The notes under the pieces: model-generated | The model's database searches: none | What the model was told of the DNA's origin: nothing | The model's input: the letters and a program-made list of their open reading frames with translations, nothing else | Translations under genes and position numbers: made by a program | Shown here: positions 12,012-23,534 of the stretch, piece by piece | Layout: each line of letters opens with the position of its first letter | How positions within the stretch are numbered: the stretch's first letter is position 1 | Assembly (NCBI GenBank): GCA_026122225.1 | Contig: JANEZZ010002201.1 | Span: 1-64,000 of the forward strand | Source: Heloderma charlesbogerti | Lineage: Eukaryota; Chordata; Lepidosauria; Squamata; Helodermatidae | Direction of reading: 5' to 3' | DNA: 64,000 bases

Positions 12012-12865
12012 CCATGAAATAATGTATAAAAACTTACAAACTGGAAAACATAACTAGACACAAAATAGGATGATACTCAAATAAAACATGTATATAAGAA
12101 CAGAGCTGTATCTGCCTCTCTCCCCCATCAAAACACTGCCTGCGTTTCTAGAGGAATACTTTTGTTTATTGAAACTTCCCCACCAGTACAAATTACTCCT
12201 TTTTTATACTACTGAAGAATACTCAGAGATTTATATATTAAAAAGATAAAATCAGCAGCTTAATTTTAAATTTGCAGACAGTACTGTCCAGAGCAAAACT
12301 GAATGTACAATGTGTCCCCTTTATTTTTTGCATAATTTGCCTGACTGGAGCGAAGGTAATGGAACATAAAGAACATACAGCTTCCCACTCAATGTTGCGC
12401 TATTACTTGAAAACCAACCATGATAGTCTCATCATTCTTCTCCCATTCTGCTATGTTACAAGAGGATGCCAGTAGTTAAATAGTATTTAAGACCAGACTC
12501 CCTTTCCCATAATTCCTACATGTTAATCAAATAAACTCAGATCAATGTTTTGATTAAAAAAGCCAAAGTGTTTTTCCTCTTTCTGTGACTCTAGAAAGGC
12601 TCAAATCTGTTCTCCCATATGCTTAGCACTGGGCTGAATACGTACAATTGTTCTAATCTCTGATTTCCTCCCTGTTTTGGGTGACAGTACTCAATATCAT
12701 CATCATCAGTTTCCATTCAGCAGGATAAAAAATGCATCCACACTGGACAAATTTGAATATTCTTGTAAAAACAATCAATTTGTCTGACTTTAAAAACTGT
12801 TCAGTTATTCAAAACTGGTGTCCAGTTTTGTTTGGGAAGGGTGCATACATACATTTACCTGACAT

Positions 12866-12888
12866 ACACACACACACACACACACACG
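12866..12888. repeat. (CA)n microsatellite
   Basis: About eleven CA units in the probable ZBTB2 3'UTR. Confidence 0.9.
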
Positions 12889-13615
12889 TTTTTATGCATA
12901 TAAAAAGATTGCCATCACATTATTACTGATAGTTTAGTAAAATCTGATCCCAAACACATTTACCTGGAAGTTTAAGCCCTGCTGCTGTCAATGCGATTTA
13001 CTACCAAGTCAGTGTGCTTGGGGTCATAGCCTTAGTAATACACTTTTTGAATGGACATAATGTCAACGCAGTTACCTGAAAACAAACACTTGACAAAAAT
13101 ATTTTGGATTAAAAAAGTATCCTTGGTTCATTAAGGGAATTTGAGCTTTTGTAAAACGACAAATAGACACAGCTTATACGTATATATAACTACGAGAATT
13201 CTTTATCCTCAACTAGTCTTCCTCTAAAAGGTAATTTGTTATGAGGGAAAATAATTGTACTTCAATGAACAGATGCGTTTTTTCTTTTTCTCATCTTGCA
13301 TCTCGCTGCACTTGAGCATACAGTGAAACAGTCTTAAAACTTACTTAGAGTCTGTTACAGATGCATTTTTAGCACTATTCACATAGTTAGCCAAGTTACC
13401 CTTACACATTTTCTTCTGTATGAAAATCAATTATTATAATTTGATACAATACCCTTTATTAATTTATATTTTTGCTGGGAAAAGGGACAGTTAGACTGCC
13501 TTTCATGTCAGTGTAGTTATGGTTGAGAGGGAGGGGAGAAGGAAAGGTTTAGTAAAACTGAATAAAACAAATGTTCTTTTTTAGTTTAGTTTTTTTTAAA
13601 TGATGTGATTTTCAG

Positions 13616-14978
13616 TCAGTCTAACAACACTGCTTCCTGTTCTTTTTTGATAGAGTCTAAGACCGAGTGGTCACTCTCTGTGGTTTCAGCATCCCCACCA
13701 CCTAGCAGAATGGATCTATCCTCTTCTAGAGTAAAGACAGAGTTTTGACTTTGGCATGAATGTTTGACAACTTCATTAGGTGTGGAGAACGTTTTGTCAC
13801 ACAAGTTGCATTTATATGGTTTGTTGGTCTGTACCAACATATTGTCCATTTGGTTGCCTTCCTCAAAAGTACAAAGCTCCAGAGTCTGCTTGTCCACCAT
13901 AGTGTATGTGTCCATGCTTTGGTTTAGACATACATGTCTAGCAGCTTGATTGGCCCGGCAGAAACTTTTGTCACAGGTGCTGCACTTGAAAGGTTTGCCA
14001 GTATGTATGTACATGTGCTCTCTCCAGTGGCTTTTCTGAATGAATTTGCGTCCACAAATGGAACATTCGTATTTCCGCCTTTTAACTTCCCTCTCTTGAT
14101 CCGCCTGCTCCAAGTTGTCTATGTCGGCAATGTCAGAGGGTGGTGGTGTCTCTGCCTGTTGTTGCCCATCAATCGGTGAATCTGAGATCTGCTGCAGCTC
14201 GCTATCGCTGATCATTCCAGCTTCAGGCACTTCCATAGCATCTTTTTCAGGAGCATTATTACAAAGAGACAAGGGAATACTACATTCTCCATGCTGGCTA
14301 GATGTGAATGGCACTCCTGTGTGAATCTGGAGATGCTCACGCAAACTACTTCGCAAATTGAATCGTCGACCACAGAGGTGACAAGCATAGTATTTGGGGA
14401 AGCTTCCATTCTTCTTCATAATGCTTGGCTTAACATGTGCTATTGTGAGAGAAGCAGGCTGATCATCTGAGGAAGAGGCTTCCATGTTGGTTTCATCACC
14501 TGGAGGAGAAGGATGAGGAGCAGCTGAAACCAGTTCTGGAGACAGTGAAGACTGCAGTGGGTCAGAGGTGGCCATATTTGTCTGGGGCACTTGAGGCAGA
14601 GTTGGTGGTGGTAACTGTGACAGCTGGGAGGCTTCATGCACCTGTTCTTGGCTTACTCTTGATGGCTGTGGCCTTGGTTCTCGAACAGGTTTGTCGGCTG
14701 CTGTGGCTGCCTTTGTGGGGTTTCTTGCCTGGTGATCTGCAATCTGAATACCATATAATGAAGATGCCAATGGAAAAACTTGCTCTGGATGTGCAAAGTT
14801 TCCTTGACTGGCAAGGCTAGCCTCTTGAATTAATGGGTATGCATGCAGAAACTTTATTCCTTGCTCTAATCGAACAGGATCTATGAGTTGAGGTGCCATC
14901 TTCCCAGTGTACATCAAATGGAGGAGATAGCTGAAAATATCTGGTTGTATATCAGTTGCCTTCAAACGGACACATTCA
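13616..14978 (-). CDS. ZBTB2: ZBTB2 main coding exon (residues 58-511): end of BTB domain and four zinc fingers
   Basis: ZBTB2 is a nuclear BTB/POZ zinc-finger transcription regulator reported to act in p53-pathway and chromatin control. The exon opens after the acceptor TTTGTTTCAG (ending at 14979) with T GAA TGT, completing a split Ser codon, and ends at TGA 13616-13618. The first part (LLHLMYTGKMAPQLIDPVRL) completes the BTB fold. A disordered Ser/Pro/Gln region follows. Zinc fingers lie at about residues 255-277 (CHLCGRRF, C2H2), 361-383 (CSICGRKF, C2H2), 389-409 (CSTCDKSF, ending HVC) and 447-467 (CNLCDKTF, ending HSC); the last two are C2HC. Near the C-terminus IKKEQE fits a sumoylation consensus. 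Joined to the exon at 16007-16179 the protein has 511 residues, against 514 in human, with very high similarity. An in-frame TTG at 14965 is not the start; translation begins in the preceding exon. Confidence 0.97.
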
Positions 14979-15053
14979 CTGAAACAAATTTTAAAACATT
15001 ATTTAAGAACATGGTAACGTACTTCTGAAGAATTACAATAATTTAAGTATACA

Positions 15054-15145
15054 AGGTTGCAATCCTATACATACTTACTTGGGAGTAAGTCCCATTGAAC
15101 TCACTGACTTACTTTGAGTAAGCATGTATAGTATTGTGCTGTAAA
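15054..15145. repeat. Self-complementary interspersed repeat, family P2
   Basis: The core reads GCAATCCTATACATACTTAC..GGGAGTAAGTCCCATTGAACTC and then a near-complementary arm ending TTGAGTAAGCATGTATAGTA. Similar copies occur at 21848, 22535, 22860, 23535, 53207 and 61660. This is a common squamate repeat pattern; its class is not known to me with certainty. Confidence 0.7.
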
Positions 15146-16006
15146 TGTAAATATAAATAAGTTAAGCAAAATTAAGTAACTTATTGATATTTATTTAAAA
15201 TTTGATTAGATGTTGCTTTTCCTTTGAAAAAATAGCAATCATTTCCCTTTGTATCTGGATTTTAGGAAATGGGGTAATAGACATTTCCTGCTAAAACCAA
15301 TTTCAGAGAAGAAAAGTTATAGCAAACAGCTAAGGAAGACTCCTTCGTTCAGGACCCACAACTGAGTATAGCAATTTGTAGTATAATACAGATTCTCATG
15401 CATCACAGTAAAACAAAAACTCTCCTGTATTTAGACAAATGAACTCTATATGCTAACAACTTGAACCCTGGGGTGTGTAGAACCCTGGGAGAGTAGAACC
15501 CTGGTCCTACTCTCAGCTGTGGTGAGAGTACGAGCTGCAAGGATGAAACAGCAGAAAGGAAGCACAGTCCTGAATCCCACTTTTCTGACAGTAAGGGCTG
15601 GGACTGGAGATTACACATGAGCAGGGGACTAGACTTCCCATCTCTGTTCAACTTGCCAGACACCTGTCATTGTCTCAGTTGCCACAGTTCAAGCCACCAT
15701 TTATACTGCTGCAGATGTATAAATTAAGTTGCATGCTGTGAGATGGTTCCAATTTATTCCCAAGTCAACATCTTCAGGATTGCAGTCACTGAACCTGATC
15801 CACAAGTGAGTTAGCAATGAAGTCCACCAGATTTAAATCCTAATGGCCTTAACTGATCTGTGGACTGAGCTGGAGGTGATTTATTATGATTGATAAAGCA
15901 GCTCACGTGAGGCTGCCCTAATGCTTAGTAATTCTTCAGTTTGCTTTACCTCAACTGACTGCATGCCTTTCTTTCTTTTTTTTAGAGTGGACTCATTTAT
16001 ATTTAC

Positions 16007-16179
16007 CTGCTTTGATGAACAAACAACATCTTGAAGTAGTTGGAAAAAGCGGCAAGGACAGATTTGTGCGCCTTAAAGTAGACATCACCAATAGCAACTG
16101 TGCAGTCACACAGGAAACCAAATTCCCTCTGAGCGTTGAGCTGCTGAAGAAGAATAAGCCCATGGTTGGCCAAATCCAT
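16007..16179 (-). CDS. ZBTB2: ZBTB2 first coding exon (residues 1-57 plus two bases): start of the BTB domain
   Basis: ATG at 16179-16177 begins [15 protein letters not shown], matching the known ZBTB2 N-terminus. The exon runs through [20 protein letters not shown], the BTB core with its DCTV and FKAH signatures, and ends ..FVHQS plus AG before the donor GTAAAT at 16006. The two leftover bases and the T opening the next exon make Ser58, so the frame joins exactly. The acceptor TTTGCTTTACAG ends at 16190, leaving 10 bases of 5'UTR in this exon. Confidence 0.96.
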
Positions 16180-16361
16180 CTTTTAAAATCTGTAAAGCAA
16201 ATGAACTTGATGAAAACAACTTAAGCGTAACTTGCCTGTAGCAGAAAATGCTGACACTCAGTGGGGTGTGATCTATATGTATGAAAATCATTTGGCAACT
16301 TGCCAATAATGTCTATAGGCTTTGGACAGTGCCAAGAGTTTGATTGCTCCAAGCCATCATT

Positions 16362-16495
16362 GCATGGGGAACGTGTGGCCGTCCAGATGTTCTTGGACTC
16401 CACATCCATCAGCCCCAGCCAGCATGACCAGTGGTGAAGGATTATGGGAACTGTAGTTCAGTAACAGCTGGAGGGCCACGCGCTCCCCACCCCTA
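16362..16495. repeat. Self-complementary interspersed repeat, family P1, copy 3
   Basis: The element runs from GGGGAACGTGTGGCCGTCC to GGAGGGCCACGCGCTCCCC, which pair end to end. The middle contains CATCAGCCCCAGCCAGCATG, a hallmark shared with the copy at 18268. Confidence 0.8.
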
Positions 16496-16984
16496 TAGTA
16501 GCTGTAAGGTGAACTGGGTTTGGAACAGAAAAAGAGATATGCAAAGTATATCTGAGACTAGAATAAAAAGTGGTAAGTGAATACATAATTTACAGAATTA
16601 TGTATTATATTATTATTTAGAATATCCCAAGTATAGTTGTGGAATGGTTTGAAAGATCAGGATCTTTATAACAAACGTATGAATCCCTAAAATATATTCA
16701 AATGCCTAGGCCTAAGTGCCACCATAAACTCCTTTTCTCAGCCCTGCCTGTCAGAATTCAAAGCACGGGTGCGTTGCCTCAGTGACTTCACAAGACTATG
16801 CAAGGGTACTTGCAGTATGGGAAAATGAATCAGGATGCAGAGATAAACTGAGTGGGCTGACCTACCCCCACCACTTGGGATTTAACTTGGGCTTAAGTTA
16901 CTTTTCATTTAAAAATAGGTTTGGCTTTTGAGTCACCCACCAGTTCACTGCTATTCCAACCTACACTGGAATACTAGGATTTAT

Positions 16985-17460
16985 TGATATTTATGTATTT
17001 ATTTCATTTTTACACCGCCCAATAGCTGAAGCTGTATGGGTGGTTCACAAATTAAAACCACAAAAATACAACAGAAAATACAATATAAAATATAATAGAT
17101 TAAAACTACAGAATAAAAATACAACCAGAATAAAACCTAGCAGCAGTGCAGATATTTAAAATGCAATAGCAGATTTAAGACAGCAGAGCTAAAAAACTGA
17201 AATGCTAAAATGCCTGGGAAAATAAAAAGGTTTTCCCCTGGCACCGGAAAGAGTACAACGTATGTGCCAGGCGAACCTCTCTATGGAGTTTGTTCCACAA
17301 CCGGGGTGCCACCGCAGAAAATGCCCTTTTCCTGGTAGCCACCTACCTGCCTTACTTCTTTTGGCAGGGGCTCCTGGAGAAGAACCCCTGAAGATGATCT
17401 TAGGGTCTAGGCAGGTACATATAGGAGGAGGCAATCCTTTAGATAACCTAGCCCCAAAAC
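16985..17460 (-). mobile_element. L2-type non-LTR retrotransposon, 3' end fragment
   Basis: On the - strand it ends with the tail motif GAACCACCCATACAGCTTC..ATTGGGCGGTGTAAA followed by an ATAAAT-rich end. It aligns by eye, stretch by stretch, with 32885-33320 (shared blocks such as CCAGAATAAAACCTAGCAGC and GGTAGCCACCT). Stops and indels break the coding frame. The superfamily label L2 is from the encoded protein of the related copy. Confidence 0.7.
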
Positions 17461-18267
17461 TGAGAGCAGGGGTTTACACTGTAGACTTTCCAATATCTGG
17501 GGTGGGGTGTGTGCGTGTGTATATGTGTGAGTAAAACCCAGGGCTGCAGAGAGGTGGTCCAGGACAAAACACTCTTGGGATCCTCCTCCTGCACCCCCCT
17601 AGCCACCTTGAGCCCCAATAGTGGGAAAAAGGCAGGATATAAATATAATAATGCTGCTGCTGCTGCTGTCAGTAGATCATAGCATATTTAAATACATGGA
17701 ATATTGACATAAACAGTTTACAATGTAGTATGTGATGATGATAAATTCACTAATACCTATGAATATCAATTCACTAGATAGAAAAACCTATTTTAATGGA
17801 ACGCAAAAGGAGTATTTCACAATACTGCTGAGGAAATTGGGAATTATCACAGTATCTATAAACGTTATTTATGGCAACTTTAATTAAGAGAAGAAATGAT
17901 CAGACATTGACATAATTCAAACAAAAATCCTTTATTACAGTAATGAATTATCTGAGAGCAATCCTATGGTCCCCGGGAGGGTGATGCAGGGGCCATAAGA
18001 TATGGCAGATTTCTCCCTCCAAGTGTGGAGAAAGGGGTCCTCCCTCAGAAGGAGAGATGTAACCATAGATCCCCCCCTCCCAGCCACCTCAGAATCTTCG
18101 ACATTGGGGAGAACAAAATAGAGGTGTGTTGGGGGTGTGCCAGTGGGCAGAGAGGGAGAGCTTGTTGATTTGCAGGATGCAACCACACTACCCAACACAA
18201 AGCAGCACTGTGGCTCACCTGAAAGGAATTCTGGGACCAGATTTCCTATCTGACTCTGTAAAGCCAG

Positions 18268-18402
18268 CTTCACCAATGTGGTGCTGCCCAGATGTTTTGG
18301 ATTTCAGCTCCTGTCAGCCCCAGCCAGCATGACTAATGGCCTGGAATGATGGGAGTTGTAGTCCAAAACAAGTGGAGGACACCACGTTGGGGGTGGCTGC
18401 TT
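18268..18402. repeat. Self-complementary interspersed repeat, family P1, copy 4
   Basis: The arms CAATGTGGTGCTGCCCAG..TTTTGGATTTCAGCTCC and GGGAGTTGTAGTCCAAAACA..ACACCACGTTGG are near complements around a TCAGCCCCAGCCAGCATG centre. Confidence 0.8.
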
Positions 18403-20400
18403 TAAAGCCACTGCCCTGAAGGTCAAAGGTGAATGATCATATATACAACAATGACTATGTGAGAACAGCAGACTTCTTCCAGACTTCTTCCAAAACCGCA
18501 ACTATTTATGAGTACAAGTATTGGGGAAACCTAGGCCAGAAAAAAACGGATTTGAGGAAAAGGTGCAACTTAACTAAAAATTCTCTCTGGATCTATCCAG
18601 ACACAGAATTGTTCTGGCCTTTGACTCTGGAAGAGTTTCATTTTTGCAATAGAAATCTGAATGAGTGAAATCATTCAGACTCCTGCTGCAAAAGTGAAAC
18701 TGTTTTTTCCAGTTCACTCACATGGCCTGCTCATGTTTGCTTGGCTCTTAAATACAGTATATACAAAAGGTAGAACCTTGTTTTCCCACCAAATTTAGTA
18801 ATATGAACCAATATGGTGGAGACCCTCAGTCTTGTGGGGCCCTGGAGCAATTTCTCCCCCCCCCCTGCAACTTTGGCTAAATTTGAAAAACTGTGTGTGT
18901 GGTGTATGTGTTAATATTCAGACAAAACGCAGACATGAAAAGAACCACTAGGGGCAACACCCAACTTGTCTTGAGCAGGAACCAAAGCCTGCAATCTTAT
19001 GTACCCTAACATGGGAGTAAACCAACTAAACATAGTGGGACTTCTAGCCTGACACAAGCCTGCCTTTCAGAAGCAATGTTTATCTGGCCCTTGGTGGGAT
19101 TAACACATTTTAATCAAAGTAGATGTTTTGCTCATATTTTTGCTTGAAAGAAAAAGTAAACATATAATGTGGATCTGTAGCAAGACACAGATAGTTTAAA
19201 AGAGACACAGATACTGTGGGGAATTGGCTCTAGTGACGTACAGGGGACCCAAGTAGACTTCTGCATGAAAGGGGAAACTCAGAAAAGTATGGTAACTTGG
19301 TGGCAGAGACGGGGCTGAGCTGAGTAATGGCAGAAGAAAAAGGTTGAAGCATTGAAAGATTAAGGACTTAACACAGATATTACGGCTGGGTACAAGAAAG
19401 TCCATTCTTCAGAGAGGGATGCTTCATTTATGATGCCTTTTGCTTTGTCAGGCTTTAAGTGACCTAAGTGGGTTGGAGCTCAGGTATAGGAAGGCCTTTT
19501 AGCACAGGACTTTTAAATTATCCTCTGTCCTGACTATACTGAAGGTTCAAAATAACAAATACGGAGCAGGGAGAGGATCACAAGGGTAGGAAGGATAAGC
19601 AAAGCTAACTGGGACTTGAGTCCAGTAAGGCTGGAAGAAGCGTCACGCTGGGCCCCCAGTGCTTGTTGTGCTGGCAGGGATTAAGCCTAGACTACAATCT
19701 CGGCTCGCAGCGTTTGAACAATAAGGTTTCTTTGAGGATTACTTTTATAGGGGCTGCTGGCCTAGGGGAGGGGTTACTTAAACCAGGGGTATCTAACTGG
19801 ATCCAGGGGGTGGTGGGCTGGATGGCCCCGGTGACAACCTCTCCCATACCTTCCACCACTGCGGAGCAGTCAGGACAGGGAAAGCGCCTAGCAGGCTGCT
19901 GCCCCCCTCCACGACGTTTACCCAGTGAACATTGAGACCCAGCGATCATGTAAAGCCATGTATTTCCTTTCAACAGACTTGTGAACCAACCCTTTGATTT
20001 TCCTTCAAGATGGCTAGATCCTCGCATTTGAATAAAAAACGAGGCTTGCGGGAGCGGCTGTGTTTATGGCTCTTTTCCATTCTGCAATCAGAAGTGCTGC
20101 AAAGAAAGTGTGCAGAACTCCAAAGATCTGGAGCAGCCGCGTCACGGTGGCAAACTCAAGACCGCGCCCTGGCCAGAAAGAAGGGGAGAACGGGGGCCGT
20201 TTCGCGACCGAAATGGCTGCCGGCGGAGCGGGGGCGGCGCTCCTCCCCGAGGCAGCCCACAGGCGCGACCGAGCGGAGAGGCGCTCGGGCGAGGATTCCA
20301 GCACGCCCAGAGGCGCCAACGAGACGAGCACAGCGCAACAGCAGCCAATAGCGGTGGAGGACTGGAACCTTCCCTTCGCCCTCGCCCCCCGCTTCCCGCG

Positions 20401-20406
20401 GTGAGT
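20401..20406 (+). promoter_or_regulatory. Possible + strand splice donor inside the CpG island
   Basis: GTGAGT follows CCGCTTCCCGCG on the + strand. With nearby CCAAT boxes it could mark the first exon of an antisense or divergent non-coding transcript. It overlaps the AP-1-like TGAGTCAC, which is an equally good explanation. Confidence 0.25.
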
Positions 20407-21265
20407 CACGCTGTGCCTGCGCCGCCGGCGCTTCCTATTGGCTGCCCGTGCGGCAAAGGGGGCAGGCAGCGCGGGCCGCCGCCGCCGCCGCCGGCTCTCG
20501 CAGCCTCAGCTGGGCCCCGCCCCTTTCCCACCGCAGGCGACGCGGGGCCGCCACGTGCGCGCGCACGCAGCGCACGGAGGGGGCGTGGCGTACGCAGGAC
20601 GGACGGCGGCGCGAGGCGACGTAGCCAGCGCGAGCGAGCGAGCTGAGGCGCCTAAGGCGCGCGAGAGACGGGATCCGCCGCTGTCGCCAGGGCCGCCTAG
20701 GCTGCTGAGGAGACGCAGACGGAGCCGCCCACCATCAACCCCCCTCCTTCCCTCCCCTCCCTTTCCCGCTCCGCGCGGCTGCCTCAGCGCCCGCCCCTCC
20801 CCCTCCCTCCTAGGCCGGGCTGTTGCTGCCGCTGGTGAGAGAAAAAAGGGAAAAGGCCGCTACGCAGCTTGGCGAGTGCGAGCGAGGGCGGGAGGGAAAC
20901 CCGGCGCGAGGGCGGGCAGGCGTGAAGGGCCGAGCCGAGCCCGGATCAGGCCAACTCCCCGCCGGGGCTCGAGAGAGCGGCTGCTCCCTTCTAATCCCCA
21001 CCGGGCGACCCCTCCGCCTCCCCGGGGCAACAGCCTCCACCGCCCTCCCAGCCACCATCTCAAGGCCCCAGCCGGTTAGTCAGGAAAGCCCCTCCTGAGG
21101 CTGCGAGCGTCCTCTTTCCGCCGGGTCCCGACCCGGCCTACTCCAACCGCCAGCACAATGGTGGGGGGAGGCACCGTGGCCTCCCCCACCCACGCCGCCT
21201 CACGCCTCCCCTTTCCTCCTCCCCCCGCCGGTCCGTCTCGGGAGTGGGGGGGAGACCGCGCTCAC

Positions 21266-21375
21266 CTGGCTCGCGCTCTCGGGGCCCCCGCCGTCTCCGC
21301 GCGCCCAGCAGCAGCAGCAGCAGCGGCGGCGCCAACAACGGAGTCAGCGCGGCGGCGGCGGCGGCGGCTTTTCCT
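21266..21375 (-). other. ZBTB2: Probable ZBTB2 non-coding exon 1
   Basis: On the - strand CCGAGAGCGCGAGCCAG is followed by GTGAGCG, a strong donor at 21265, inside the CpG island and upstream of the first coding exon. The CAG and CGG repeat stretch would lie in this 5'UTR exon. The transcription start cannot be read from sequence; 21375 is only a guess set just below the E-box at 21392. Confidence 0.5.
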
Positions 21376-21391
21376 GTCCGGTTACGTTAGG

Positions 21392-21401
21392 GTCACATGA
21401 C
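21392..21401. promoter_or_regulatory. ZBTB2: Palindromic-type E-box GTCACATGAC
   Basis: The site matches the USF/TFE3/MITF-type core CACATG with GT and AC flanks. It sits just upstream of the inferred ZBTB2 start region, a usual position for such sites in CpG-island promoters. Confidence 0.5.
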
Positions 21402-21847
21402 CGAGAGCGGAGCAGAGAGGCTGTAGCGAGGAGCCCCCGCCGGGGAGAGAGACAGAGAGGAGGGGGGAGGGGAGGCGGCGACGAGAGCTGTGGCGGCAGC
21501 AGCAGCAGGAGCCTCCCCTCCCCCCTCGCCTCCTTCCCCGCCCGCCTGCCCGTCCGCCCGCCTGCCTGTGCCTCGCTTTGCGCGCGCCGCCTCCAGCGAC
21601 GAGCAGCGCACAGGCCGCACCGGCTGGGCTCGGCCCTCGCGGGCGCGCTCTCTGCAACAGCGGTGGGGGCCAAACGAAACGGGCCCGTCGGCGTGTGGCT
21701 GTTTGGGGTGGAATCCATTGAAACCTGCGGCGTGCGGAAGCGGGAATGTGTTGTCTTCAAATCTTCGTTACGTTCACTGTTCTCGTTTTTGCCAGAGGGA
21801 GGGAATCGCCACGAGGTGGCCAAAACAACAATTAGGTACAACTAGGC

Positions 21848-21935
21848 AGCAATCCTATACAAACTTACCAGTGAGTATGTGCCATTGAACTAAATGTAAC
21901 TTCTGAGTAGGCATGAATGAGATTGAACTGCCTAT
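21848..21935. repeat. Family P2 repeat at the outer edge of the CpG island
   Basis: It carries AGCAATCCTATACAAACTTACC and then GAGTAGGCATGAATGAGATTG, the diverged complementary arm. It marks the sharp boundary between the island and AT-rich intergenic DNA. Confidence 0.65.
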
Positions 21936-22534
21936 TGGAAAAGGGGAGGGGGGTTAGCAGTGTCACCTAGAGCTAATTCCTGGTGCTATATTTAATTACC
22001 TTTAAAAATTACATTTGGGTATTTCTAAAATGCATTTTTATGCAGCCACTTAAACCTTGTTAATAGCAAAACCTTATGCTGAGGGGTGGTGTTTTTTAAA
22101 AATGTTTAATGCAGTAGTGTCCCAATTAACTTGCAAGCTGGAGAGAATAGCATTCCATTGCTGGTAATACAGATACATAGATCATATTCAGTCCACAATT
22201 ACATACACTTGACGTTCCTGTTGAAATTATTGGTGTTTACATGTGCCTAAAGCTTTGATGAATGATGGCAATAGAATCTTGTCCTAAATGATTACTGTCG
22301 TGTAATTTTCACAACAGGAGTGTTGAGATAGTAGAAATGTAATGAAATCCCCATTTAATTTTTTTTCCTAGATTTTTTCTTTTTTAAAGCCAGAGTGGCA
22401 GTAGTGGAAAAGGATTTAAACCTAATCCATAAATGGTGCCACCTGCACGAAAGTGAATAGGCTTCTGCTGGGAGTGCTTTGAATAATAGGCCTTACTTCT
22501 GAAGTTAGAAAGAAATATTGTACAAATGACTGCA

Positions 22535-22615
22535 GTATTCTAGTACATGTTTGCTCAGAAGAGAGTCCCATTCAGTTCAGTGGGACTTAATAAGTTTATA
22601 TAGGATTACTGATAA
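22535..22615. repeat. Family P2 repeat
   Basis: Contains TGTTTGCTCAGAAGAGAGTCCCATTCAGTTCAGTGGGACTTA and then TATAGGATTAC, the P2 pattern with both arms. Confidence 0.65.
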
Positions 22616-22859
22616 AATGGGTGCTTTTCTAAAGAAGGATATTTTGTGGCACTGCTAAATTACTGAATCTAGAATAGGTTTCTGAATTACTTCCTGTTGA
22701 GGCTCAGGCAGGTTATTTCTTTACTTGGTTGTGTTATCTGGCTGTGCATGCCTTTTTCTGTTAAGATTCAAGCATCTGCATTTGATCTGGAATGTTATAT
22801 ATTATCAGGTTTTGCCTTTCTATTTTAATGATAAAGAGAAGTCGCATATATTGTACTTA

Positions 22860-22955
22860 TAGTGCAACCCTATACATGTCCACTCAGAAGTAAACCCCAT
22901 TGAGTTCAATGAGAGTTGCTCCCAGTTAGGTGTGCATTGGATTGTAGCCTTGGTT
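22860..22955. repeat. Family P2 repeat
   Basis: Contains GTGCAACCCTATACATGTCC, then ACTCAGAAGTAAACCCCATT and a right arm GTGTGCATTGGATTGTAGCC. Both ends carry the complementary terminal motif. Confidence 0.7.
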
Positions 22956-23249
22956 TTTCTTTAGGCCTTGATTTGAATAAAATTTACTGGTTTTGCTCTG
23001 GCTTTATGTATTGACTGCTAGTAGATTGCTGTACAGCATTAAAGTTGGGGAAAGGTTCTTTGCTGGAAATGTAAGGAGTCCCTTGAATGAGTATGTTATG
23101 GAGTGTCAACGATAGATCTACAAATGTATTTATCCTTTGCATTGGTTTGGTTCCACTAATTTCATTATAAATGCTGTGACTCTGAAGAGGTTTAAGTACT
23201 CCACCCTCACTTATGCATTGGGCTTTAATGTTTTGGTATATATAGTTCA

Positions 23250-23395
23250 GCTTTCCCCAAGATAGTACCCTCCAGATGTGTAGAACTACAACTTCCACCA
23301 TCCTTAGTCATGTGTCCACTGGCCTTGTAGCTGGGAATGAAAGGAGTTGTAGTTGTATACATCTGGAGGACACCACTTTCAGGAAGCCTGGTATA
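23250..23395. repeat. Self-complementary interspersed repeat, family P1, copy 5
   Basis: The left arm TAGTACCCTCCAGATGTGTAGAACTACAACTTCC pairs with the right arm GGAGTTGTAGTTGTATACATCTGGAGGACACCA. It is one of the better preserved copies. Confidence 0.78.
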
Positions 23396-23534
23396 GTTCA
23401 AGGCTCAAGTAGCATTGTAATGGTCTTAATATGGCTGCAGTTCTTACCTTCTGTCCATTTTATGCCTTTCCCCCCCTTGGCCCCTTTCTACAGCCTATAT
23501 TGCCTTGTTTTCCCTTTGCTGCAATCTTCTGCAT

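Larger units (their letters stand above)
11985..13615 (-). other. ZBTB2: ZBTB2 3'UTR
   Basis: This is the sequence downstream of the ZBTB2 stop on the - strand. It is AT-rich, largely free of recognisable repeats apart from a short CA tract, and ends near an AATAAA at 12006-12011. A more proximal AATAAA-like option lies around 13455. The 1.6-kb length is inferred from the signal, not from transcript evidence. Confidence 0.6.
16190..21265 (-). other. ZBTB2: ZBTB2 intron 1
   Basis: It lies between the first coding exon and the inferred non-coding exon 1. It holds two P1 hairpins (16362, 18268), an L2-type LINE piece (16985-17460), a short SINE-like tail ending in CTG triplets (about 17545-17665) and, at its 5' end, much of the CpG island. 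No other coding exon was seen. Confidence 0.6.
20150..21690. promoter_or_regulatory. ZBTB2: CpG island covering the ZBTB2 promoter
   Basis: GC content and CpG density rise abruptly against AT-rich flanks. The stretch contains GC boxes (CCCCGCCCC near 20516, GGGCGTGG near 20581), two CCAAT boxes in opposite orientations (CCAAT near 20345, ATTGG near 20436), a TGAGTCAC AP-1-like site at 20402-20409 and a USF/TFE-type E-box at 21392-21401. CAG and CGG triplet runs lie at about 21305-21330 and 21348-21368. There is no TATA box in an obvious place, as is usual for such promoters. The long open frames in it follow from base composition and are not genes. Confidence 0.88.

Noticed and set aside
20110..21079. 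Several long open frames on both strands in the CpG island
   Set aside because: Arg, Ala, Pro and Gly-rich translations in GC-rich DNA with few stop codons; they overlap each other in many frames and have no domains.
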